DNA of 64,000 nucleotides from Leptolyngbya boryana PCC 6306 (GTDB taxonomy: Bacteria; Cyanobacteriota; Cyanobacteriia; Leptolyngbyales; Leptolyngbyaceae): NCBI RefSeq assembly GCF_000353285.1, contig NZ_KB731326.1, positions 1-64,000 of the forward strand, in the 5' to 3' direction. Shown in pieces: positions 53,451-60,173 of this stretch; position 1 is the stretch's first letter, and each line of letters starts with the position of its first letter. Under the pieces are notes generated by a model. That model saw only the letters and a list, made by a program, of their open reading frames with translations. It made no database searches and had not been told where the DNA came from. The position numbers and the translations under genes were made by a program.

Positions 53451-56348
53451 CTAAGTAAGTCTGTCTTCAAATCTTGGTACCGTTATATTTTCTAGCGTAT
53501 CCAACCCTCGCAAATTCTCTAATGAAACACTACGGATCAGATTGTGCTGTCTCAACAGATATTGATCGCTACTATCAACTAATTCTTCAATTAAATATCG
53601 ATCGCGCAGCGCATCTAACGCTGCTCTTTGTTCCTCTTCATCCCGATCCCAATCCTCCAGGTGACTTAACCAAAAATCTTCAGGAACTGGGCAACGGTAA
53701 ACCGATGCCTCGCAAAGCATAATGTAAGCCCATTTTGAGTCTTCTTTCAGTCGCTTAAAGGTTTTGTTTAAACGTGATTGCACGTTTCTCCTCAGCGTCT
53801 TCGTAAATCGATCCAATTGCCATTTATCATCGGCTCCCACAGAAACTCCCTCTTGAGCTTCAGCAAGCGCTTTCTCGACTTCCTCAATCTCGTTACCGTA
53901 TCTGTTCCAATAGGCGATAACATTGCCCTCAAAGGGTTTGTTCTTAATTTCACCCGCGATGACTCGTAGCGCTAAAGGGTGTCCTTCATAGGCAGTCCCA
54001 ACTCGCTCCAAATAAGGTCTGCCTTCCGAAGTGGGGGCAATATCTAGTTCCGTTTTTTCAAATAACGCCATCCGCTCTGGTTTTTCCAAACCGCTCAACG
54101 GCTGACAGTACCAGAAATTATAAGATCGCTTACCTGCATCCTCAATATGTCCAGGTAAGTCCTGAGAAGTCAGAATGAAACGGCTTTCACAGGAATTTGC
54201 TTTCAGATAGCGATCAAAGAGCTTGATCCACCATTTATCTTTGAAGTCACTCCATCCTTCCTCTTCGTTACCCTGCAAAATATTCTCCAGAGAGTCCATC
54301 TGGATCAGGTAGCGATTCTCACACAAGTGTTTGATGAGACGTTCCAATAGTCGCTGGGGGTCTTTGCGATCGTCAGGTGTAATCAGTTCTCCCCACTTTT
54401 CTAACCAGCGGGCAGCAACACTGGCAAAGTCCGAGGTCTGCTGCTCATCGTCAAAGTTCTCCTGGTGATAGTGGGACCAGTCATTTCCAAACCAGTCACT
54501 CACTTCTACCGCCAGTCGCTCACCCAGAGCCGTTTTCCCAATTCCTGTGATACCCACCAGAATCAGCAGACGGCAGTTACCACGGATGCGATCGCTTAAC
54601 GCCTGAATCAGGCTATCCCGACCAACCCAAGCATTATCGTAAGCAAAAAAGTTGGGAGAACCAACTTCAGGCACATTTTTACTCTGAACTATTCCGTTAT
54701 CAATATTTGAACCAGGTTTATTACCTACCAAATCACCTGCTGGGTTTCTGGGAGTTAAAGGTTCGTCGAGCAGGAAATGTTTAGTAAAGCCTGCGGCAGC
54801 AGCAGCAGCATAATCATGCCATTCGTCATTTTTACTGGAATCTGCGTAGTCACAAAGACCACGAATCACTAAGCAGCGAACTCGTTCAAAACTTTGCCAG
54901 GTAGAAGCGATGACACCGTAACCTTCCATTTCAATTGCCATGATTTTTCGATTCACAGCAGCAATTCTGTCTCGCTCCATTGCATCTGCAATCACTTTAT
55001 CGCCCGAAGCAATTACCCCTAGACCGAGTTTAGGACGAGTTTGAGTTCTATCAGGGCGATCGGCAAGAATTGGAAAAATGGATTCAGGCAATGCCTGCAC
55101 TCGATCCAGGAGAGTAGCATCCACAGGAATTTGCTTAGGTTCGGGAAGTTTACCTTCCGAGGTCACCTTACCCATCTCATAGTAGTAAATCTCTTTTCCG
55201 ACGACTAAATCTCCAAGATGTTGCTTTGATGAGGATTTAGCAGTAGCTGCAATCCCCACCATAAGTACCACAGCAGGTTCCCAATGATGTAATGTGTCAT
55301 TGGTAAGAATAGCTGCGTTCACACTTGCCATATCCAAGGATTGTGCTACAACAATTTCGTAAAACCTACCATTATTGAGCAGTAGGCGTTTCCTCCAGTA
55401 TGTGCGAGAACCTTTTCGGACGCGATCTTTTGCCTCGTCAATTTCAAGGACTTTTAGGATAGCTAATCGCTCAATCTTAATTGCGGTAATGATAGCAAAA
55501 TCAATCATAGTATCCTCTTTAGCCTCTAACTTTGGAATTGACACTCCAATTAAATTGTGTTGGGTTTCTTGAATTTGGGAAATGGTTGAGGCGCTTAGTT
55601 GGAACTTTGCTAATACCTCAAATGCAAATGCGCTAGCATTACGGGCTGCCTTGTCCTGCCGCTCATCCTCAGTGCCCTCCGCAGGATCATCCGCGTTTTT
55701 GTCCTGAATCAGGTCAGATATACCCCGAATCACGATCGCCTTGATTTCAGGGTTGGCAAAAGCTGCACTGAGGAAACCAAACCCCTCCATCTCAACGGCA
55801 ATTGCATCGTTGTAACTCGCTCTGATGAAGTTAAAAACATCCGATTCTTTCGAGGCAACAACTTTCTCTCCGGCAGCAATGGGAGCTACAAACACACGAG
55901 ATTGCGGAATCGGACTATTGGACAGCCGTTTCAACCACTCTCCTCTTCTTGCCTCTGCTCTAGCTCGCTGCACTAATGCATGAGCCGATTGCCCTGACGC
56001 AGGGCGGGTAAAGAACTGCTCTCCGACTTTGCCAGATTCATAACCGTAAACTTTTGTTGCTGCCACGACATCGCCGATCGCAACATCTTTGATGCCTCCA
56101 GCTATGCCCACAAAGAAAAGGATGTCGGGCTTGAAGTAGGCGATCGCCCGTCCTGCTTCGACGGCTGCTCCCGCATTCCCGGCTCCCACCTCGGCAATCC
56201 CAACTTCCCACGCCTGCTCGTTCCCTGAAAATTTTCCCCGCTCGTAGATTGTTCCTTGAGGATGCGTTTCCTCCTGAAGATCTGTGAGATGGGCACGGAC
56301 AGCCGAATATTCAACGGGTAAAGCAGTCAGTATCACCGCACGAGGCAT
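53451..56348 (-). CDS. STAND/NLR-like protein: two tandem nucleoside-phosphorylase domains plus NB-ARC
   Basis: I chose the ATG at 56346-56348, eight bases after GAGGAG (965 aa). Residues 1-255 and about 281-540 are two PNP/MTA-SAH-nucleosidase domains: AVILTALPVEYSAV with VEMEG (about 184) and RGISD; FAIITAIKIERLAI with IEMEG (about 471) and RGLCD. Both keep the catalytic-type Glu and Asp. An NB-ARC ATPase follows: VGITGIGKTAL near 598-608, LIQMDSLENIL as Walker B, SRFILTSQD, and GHPLALRV as the GLPL-like motif. A winged-helix-like end (about 850-965) closes the protein with no LRR, WD or TPR sensor. Related PNP-STAND proteins are proposed anti-phage suicide factors. The TPR genes downstream probably supply the sensor. 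Confidence 0.82.
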   Translation of the reverse strand: MPRAVILTALPVEYSAVRAHLTDLQEETHPQGTIYERGKFSGNEQAWEVGIAEVGAGNAGAAVEAGRAIAYFKPDILFFVGIAGGIKDVAIGDVVAATKVYGYESGKVGEQFFTRPASGQSAHALVQRARAEARRGEWLKRLSNSPIPQSRVFVAPIAAGEKVVASKESDVFNFIRASYNDAIAVEMEGFGFLSAAFANPEIKAIVIRGISDLIQDKNADDPAEGTEDERQDKAARNASAFAFEVLAKFQLSASTISQIQETQHNLIGVSIPKLEAKEDTMIDFAIITAIKIERLAILKVLEIDEAKDRVRKGSRTYWRKRLLLNNGRFYEIVVAQSLDMASVNAAILTNDTLHHWEPAVVLMVGIAATAKSSSKQHLGDLVVGKEIYYYEMGKVTSEGKLPEPKQIPVDATLLDRVQALPESIFPILADRPDRTQTRPKLGLGVIASGDKVIADAMERDRIAAVNRKIMAIEMEGYGVIASTWQSFERVRCLVIRGLCDYADSSKNDEWHDYAAAAAAGFTKHFLLDEPLTPRNPAGDLVGNKPGSNIDNGIVQSKNVPEVGSPNFFAYDNAWVGRDSLIQALSDRIRGNCRLLILVGITGIGKTALGERLAVEVSDWFGNDWSHYHQENFDDEQQTSDFASVAARWLEKWGELITPDDRKDPQRLLERLIKHLCENRYLIQMDSLENILQGNEEEGWSDFKDKWWIKLFDRYLKANSCESRFILTSQDLPGHIEDAGKRSYNFWYCQPLSGLEKPERMALFEKTELDIAPTSEGRPYLERVGTAYEGHPLALRVIAGEIKNKPFEGNVIAYWNRYGNEIEEVEKALAEAQEGVSVGADDKWQLDRFTKTLRRNVQSRLNKTFKRLKEDSKWAYIMLCEASVYRCPVPEDFWLSHLEDWDRDEEEQRAALDALRDRYLIEELVDSSDQYLLRQHNLIRSVSLENLRGLDTLENITVPRFEDRLT

Positions 56349-56492
56349 AGGCTGGCTCCTCGAGAAACCTGAATACTCACTATTTTGGCGGTTTAAATCT
56401 GAATTGCCCACAGTTTAGAGAATTTCTTTGGCTGGCTGAGGGATGGCTTCTCATAATCCACAATAGAGGCAGGATTTGAGAGGGAGCCAATC
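56349..56492. promoter_or_regulatory. Divergent promoter region of the split NLR locus
   Basis: A 144-bp gap separates the start of the PNP-NB-ARC gene from the start of the membrane protein gene. Each start has its own ribosome-binding site (GAGGAG on the minus strand; GAGAGGGAG on the plus strand). It must hold promoters in both directions, so the two units may be co-regulated. No strong palindrome was seen. Confidence 0.5.
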
Positions 56493-57044
56493 ATGAGCGA
56501 TAAAGACCCGATTCTTGAAATCTTCTTCAAGGAATATGACAAGCTGAAGTCAGAGCAGGCGCAACGGATCGGCTTTCGGGACAACCTGCTTTATGTGACG
56601 CTAGGCTTGTTTGCCACGATCATCTCGTTTGCGGTTTCTAATGCAAGCAATTATTATGCTTTGCTGGTGGTTCCCTGGGTCTGCCTAATTCTGGGCTGGA
56701 CCTATGTGGTCAACGATGAAAAGATTTCGGCGATCGGCAGGTACATTCGCTACAAGCTGGTTGATAAGGTGAAAGAGCATACGGGCTACGAGGATCTGGA
56801 AACCCTGTTTGGTTGGGAGGTTGCTCACCGGGATGATAGACATCGCAAGCGCCGTAAAATTCAGCAGTTGATTGTGGATGAAATTACGTTTGTCGCTTCG
56901 GGGCTGATTGCTCTGGGGGCGTTCTGGTTTCTGGTTCCCAAGCCACCTGTAGGAGTGACGATTCTATCCTGGGTAGAGCTTCTGTTGCTGATTGTGCTGG
57001 GAGTTGAGACGTTTATCTATGCTGACCTGGGTGAGGGACGCTGA
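56493..57044 (+). CDS. Four-helix membrane protein divergent from the NLR gene
   Basis: 183 aa. A helical N terminus (FFKEYDKLKSEQAQRIGFRD) leads to two membrane segments (about 32-48 and 55-72, LLYVTLGLFATIISFAV and ALLVVPWVCLILGWTYVV). A basic cytoplasmic helix with a charged RDDRHRKRRK stretch follows, then two more segments (about 132-146 and 154-176). The EQxxRIGFRDNL segment recurs, from memory, in small cyanobacterial membrane proteins found beside STAND genes. It may be a membrane effector or anchor for the neighbouring system. That role is inference. Confidence 0.65.
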   Translation: MSDKDPILEIFFKEYDKLKSEQAQRIGFRDNLLYVTLGLFATIISFAVSNASNYYALLVVPWVCLILGWTYVVNDEKISAIGRYIRYKLVDKVKEHTGYEDLETLFGWEVAHRDDRHRKRRKIQQLIVDEITFVASGLIALGAFWFLVPKPPVGVTILSWVELLLLIVLGVETFIYADLGEGR

Positions 57045-57081
57045 TGTTTAGTTCAGGTGTACGGTTCAGTAGGGAAAGTCT

Positions 57082-57477
57082 ATGATGGGGGAGGGAAAAC
57101 GGGATGAGGAGCGGGAAGAGCGCATCACGATGGAAGTTGTGGTGGATGCCTATGGGTCGGAAGAGCAGGCGATGGGCTGGTACTACTATTTGCAGGATAC
57201 GATGCAGTTTCCGTTCACAGCAATCTGTGTCAGTAAGCGACGCATTTCTCCTTTGAGAGAAGGCACAACTGTGGAGGGGGTGGGTATGGCACCGGAGGAT
57301 GAGTGCGAGCAGGAGATGTTTGTGAAGATTGACTGTGAGGGGGATACGCTGGGAGTGCCCTTGATTCAGCTAGAGGCTCCAGAGGCAGATGCAGAAACGC
57401 AGCAAGCGAACACTTTGTGTGAGCCAAAGGCACCGCCGACTGGCACTACTGGATCTCAGGGCTATGAGTTTGGGTAG
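57082..57477 (+). CDS. CcbP-family calcium-binding protein
   Basis: 131 aa. The core (REERITMEVVVDAYGSEEQA, MGWYYYLQDTMQFPF, VGMAPEDECEQEMFVKI, LGVPLIQLEAPEADAET) closely follows CcbP, the small acidic Ca2+-binding protein described in heterocystous cyanobacteria. The acidic clusters are conserved. The C-terminal 25 residues (LCEPKAPPTGTTG) are Pro/Thr rich and extra to the family core. It lies 37 bases after the membrane protein gene and is probably co-transcribed. A calcium link to the membrane protein or NLR is only a suggestion from position. Confidence 0.72.
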   Translation: MMGEGKRDEEREERITMEVVVDAYGSEEQAMGWYYYLQDTMQFPFTAICVSKRRISPLREGTTVEGVGMAPEDECEQEMFVKIDCEGDTLGVPLIQLEAPEADAETQQANTLCEPKAPPTGTTGSQGYEFG

Positions 57478-57480
57478 GGT

Positions 57481-57828
57481 TTAGTGCCCGATTGCTTGAC
57501 GTTGGGAGTAGATTTCTTCGAGCAATAGGTCGCGGAGTTCGTCGGCAATGTCATCGGGAGGATTGCCAGCCAGTGCTCGTCCGATCAGGCGTTCTGCATC
57601 TCGAAATTGATTACACCTGATCGCCAAGACTGCGGCACTGCGGTGTAATACAGAGCGAGTGGGTTCCAGGTCAAACTGGTTAGCAACGAGATCAGCAGCA
57701 GCCCGTTCTTTCGTAAAAGCGGCTCTGGAGAGAGCGTTTACCGCTTTAGCATCACCCCGTTGACGAGCCAGAACTGCCTGGTCAACCAGTTCCATTGCTT
57801 CTCGGTGAAGGGTTTCTACATCCTGCAT
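57481..57828 (-). CDS. Helical hypothetical protein (conflict-region type)
   Basis: 115 aa, all helical. The N terminus (ETLHREAMELVDQAVLARQ, GDAKAVNALSRAAFTKERAA) looks like one or two TPR-like hairpins. The middle (LEPTRSVLHRSAAVLAI, NQFRDAERLIGRALAGNPP) continues the pattern. Its start overlaps the 3' end of the 93-aa gene upstream by 13 bases, so the two form an operon. Similar small proteins, as I recall, accompany STAND and protease conflict genes in cyanobacteria. The function is unknown. Confidence 0.6.
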   Translation of the reverse strand: MQDVETLHREAMELVDQAVLARQRGDAKAVNALSRAAFTKERAAADLVANQFDLEPTRSVLHRSAAVLAIRCNQFRDAERLIGRALAGNPPDDIADELRDLLLEEIYSQRQAIGH

Positions 57829-58097
57829 TTTTCCACGAGCCGTGCTTTGGGGGTGCCAAATTTAACCACTGCAATGTAGCCAGGAGCCACCGTGTCTGAA
57901 AGGCTGATCCTTAGCTTCATATTAATCCTGGATTGCAGGAGGGTTTCAGAACCTTGACGAATGCCTGAAACTTCCAGACGGGCTTTCCGTTGGAACGGGG
58001 TGTCTGAGTCATCAATGGAGCCAAGCCAGAAATCGAAGCCAAAGCCTTTTCCTTTGACCGATCGCTCAATAATGGTGAGGTTGCTGAGGCGAGGCAT
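57816..58097 (-). CDS. Small beta-rich hypothetical protein
   Basis: 93 aa starting MPRLSNLTIIERSVKGKG. A beta-rich central part (FGFDFWLGSIDDSD, FQRKARLEVSGIRQGSE, NMKLRISLSDTV) ends in APGYIAVVKFGTPKARLVEK. There is no signal peptide. Its start lies within the 3' end of a broken gene on the same strand, and its stop overlaps the next gene. The three were probably an operon in which only two genes survive. No family was recognised. Confidence 0.55.
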   Translation of the reverse strand: MPRLSNLTIIERSVKGKGFGFDFWLGSIDDSDTPFQRKARLEVSGIRQGSETLLQSRINMKLRISLSDTVAPGYIAVVKFGTPKARLVEKCRM

Positions 58098-58350
58098 GAT
58101 TCAGTGCGGCAATGCCGTAAGCCCTGTACTCGATGGCAACTTCCTGGTCAGCGTTGAAGCGTCGAATAGTATCTCGATCGCATTCCACTGAAGTTCAATG
58201 GTGCAGGATTGGATGCCATCAATTTGCAATGCGACACTCTCTTGATGCCCCTGATCGTCCAGGCAAACAGCAGCGGCTTCAGCACAAGTTGCTCCAAAGG
58301 TCAGCGACCAACCGGAACGTTCGGGTTTGTTCTGGCAAAGGTCAATCCAA
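58066..58350 (-). pseudogene. Frameshifted gene fragment upstream of the 93-aa gene
   Basis: One frame reads ERSGWSLTFGATCAEAAAV, LDDQGHQESVALQIDG and CTIELQWNAIEI. A different frame then continues RRFNADQEVAIEYRAYG and IAALNHASPQ to a TGA at 58066-58068. The shift lies near 58180. No start codon is evident upstream, where the sequence merges into an opposite-strand remnant. It is most simply a decayed gene that preceded the 93-aa gene. Confidence 0.45.
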
Positions 58351-58563
58351 GCTAAAGGGGGAGTTGGCAGAACGACGATCGCCCGAAAATATCTTCAGCA
58401 AGAATTTGGAACGTTTTTGGAATTCCCGATTGCTAAAGAAACCAAAGATATTGCTTCGATCGAGAGTTTGATTGAAGAAAACTAAGGCAACTAGGAGAAG
58501 AGCCAGGGCGAGAATTTTTAGTGTCTATTGATCGACTCAAACGCAAACTCCAAAGAGATCGCA
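58330..58563 (+). pseudogene. Remnant of a STAND-type P-loop NTPase gene
   Basis: The plus strand reads FWQRSIQAKGGVGRTTIAR with a Walker A (GGVGRTTI), then KYLQQEFGTFLEFPIAKE and TKDIASIESLIEE to a TAA at 58483-58485. One base out of frame it resumes as LRQLGEEPGREFLVSIDRL and KRKLQRDRIS. Restoring one A in the run near 58480 would join SLIEEK to LRQLGEE. Both ends are missing. This matches the NTPase core of cyanobacterial STAND proteins and shows that another conflict gene has decayed here. Confidence 0.5.
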
Positions 58564-58565
58564 TC

Positions 58566-58690
58566 AGCATACCTTGGGTCGTGGCAGCCATCGCCCGTCG
58601 CGCCATGCAGGGCGTGAACTTCGTCCATTGCCAGCATCGCGCATTTCCGACATTTCTGCGGTATTTTTGCCCGTCCTGTTTATGCCATGA
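58566..58690 (-). pseudogene. Cys-containing gene fragment
   Basis: The minus strand carries a coherent stretch PQKCRKCAMLAMDEVHALHG followed by ATGDGCHDPRYADAI. The CxxC and a later Cys suggest a zinc-binding domain. There is no start codon in frame, and the downstream part runs into the STAND remnant. A similar string occurs, from memory, in cyanobacterial hypothetical proteins of conflict regions. Confidence 0.35.
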
Positions 58691-58719
58691 CCGTGACGAT
58701 TAAGGAAAGAATGAACCAG

Positions 58720-59141
58720 AAATGCTTAGATCTTCGCTGTTAAAGATAAGTATTTACACTTATTTGCTACATTTTATCCCAAATATACGATGCAAATATC
58801 TGGTGTAAGACTAAGACAAATGTAAGACCATTAATTAGCAAAATTCTACATCAAGTGAATCGAACCGACTCTGCCCAATTCTTTCTGTTGTTGAAATTTA
58901 TCAATTTTTGATTTAGGGGCACTGAGCAAACCGGCTTTATAACTCAATTTTGATTTTTTGCGTGAACTTCGTTAACACAGTGTTATGAGTAAAGTGTCAC
59001 TATAGACTGGTACGCTTGATCTAAAACGAGGCATTATCAATCCAAAAGGAGGATGTAACGCATTTATCCTCTACGGCTGCATGAACAATATAGAATTTCA
59101 GAGCGCCTCTTAAGCGTTCTGCTTCCCGATTTGGAATCCTT
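58720..59141. promoter_or_regulatory. Intergenic region upstream of the AAA-protease pair
   Basis: About 420 AT-rich bases without a gene. TGTAAGAC occurs twice (about 58803 and 58820). TAACACAGTGTTA (58973-58985) is a 13-bp palindrome followed eight bases later by AGTGTCACT (58993-59001), a likely operator pair. A strong AAAAGGAGG (59044-59052) is followed directly by ATGTAA, and the GAGGAT there can pair with ATCCTC near 59067. A 9-codon frame begins at 59081. These features could form a translated leader or attenuator, but this is speculative. Confidence 0.4.
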
Positions 59142-60128
59142 ATGTCAACTGCCCAGCAAGTCATCGCGCTCCTCAAGAGCCACATCGAAGGCGAGGAACA
59201 ACAGTTCTATACTGTTGCGATGCAAGTTGCTGCCCATGAAGCAAAGCAAGGGCATTCCAGGGTCGCTCAGGAAATCCGGGACTTAATCGATCGCGCCAAA
59301 CAATCCCGCTCGCCAAACATAGGAACGAAGTCAGGTCCCACTCCCTTGATCCAACCCAAAGGGGAACTGGCAACCCTACTGTCGGCTCGTTATTCAACGA
59401 TGCGCTTGAGTGACATGGTGCTGGACGCAAATCTGTGTAGACGATTGGAGAGAGTCATTCATGAAAACATCAATAGGCGCCGATTAGAGGAACATAATCT
59501 TAGCCCCCGTCGAAAACTTTTGCTGGTTGGCCCTCCTGGATCGGGAAAATCCATGACAGCTGAGGTCTTGGCAGGTGAACTCCAGTTGCCGCTTTTTACC
59601 GTACTCTACGACACGTTAATCACCAAGTTTATGGGAGAAACGGCGAGCCAGCTCCGGCTAATTTTTGATGCGATGTCCGCTACTCGTGGGGTGTATTTCT
59701 TCGACGAATTTGACGCGATTGGAGCACAGCGCAGCAATGTAAACGATGTTGGCGAAATACGGCGCGTCTTGAATTCATGCCTGCAATTTCTGGAAAATGA
59801 TCAAAGTCCCAGTCTGATCATTGCGGCAACCAACCACCCTGAATTGCTGGACAAGGCGTTATTTCGGCGGTTTGATGATGTAATCCAGTATGAGCTGCCT
59901 ACACCCAGCGTGATTCAACAACTTATTCAAACTCGAATTTCTAACTTCAAAGCTTCCTGGTCTGACTGGCAGCCAATTGTTGGCGGTGCTGAAGGGCTGA
60001 GTCAGGCTGAAATCATTCGTGCCATCGAAGATACCGTGAAAGCCACAGTGCTGGAAGAAAAAAAAGTCATATTGGAACAACTCCTTATTGATAGCCTCAT
60101 TGAACGTAAAAATGCTACATTCCGTTGA
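59142..60128 (+). CDS. AAA ATPase paired with a subtilisin-like protease
   Basis: 328 aa. A helical N terminus (about 1-90) precedes an AAA module: Walker A VGPPGSGKSM near 128-137, Walker B YFFDEFDAIG near 187-196, sensor 1 IIAATNHPELLD near 226, and arginine-finger FRRFD near 240. A pore-like LYDTLITKFMGETASQL segment lies between the Walkers, as in spastin/FtsH-type AAA proteins. It is followed 45 bases later by a subtilisin-like protease. The pair probably works as one machine, with the ATPase unfolding, gating or sensing for the protease. Homologous pairs lie in defence-rich regions. I cannot name the system. Confidence 0.78.
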   Translation: MSTAQQVIALLKSHIEGEEQQFYTVAMQVAAHEAKQGHSRVAQEIRDLIDRAKQSRSPNIGTKSGPTPLIQPKGELATLLSARYSTMRLSDMVLDANLCRRLERVIHENINRRRLEEHNLSPRRKLLLVGPPGSGKSMTAEVLAGELQLPLFTVLYDTLITKFMGETASQLRLIFDAMSATRGVYFFDEFDAIGAQRSNVNDVGEIRRVLNSCLQFLENDQSPSLIIAATNHPELLDKALFRRFDDVIQYELPTPSVIQQLIQTRISNFKASWSDWQPIVGGAEGLSQAEIIRAIEDTVKATVLEEKKVILEQLLIDSLIERKNATFR

Positions 60129-60173
60129 ATTCGCTATTAATAAAGATAGTGTTCAAGGAGTGTCGCGCAACCG

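Noticed and set aside
57230-57433. Minus-strand frame opposite the CcbP-like gene
   Set aside because: The CcbP core is clearly coding on the plus strand. The opposite frame is Pro/Leu rich with no start signal.
58384-58484. Considered a separate small protein (KYLQQEFG onward)
   Set aside because: It lacks a start codon and continues one base out of frame, so it is better explained as part of the STAND remnant.
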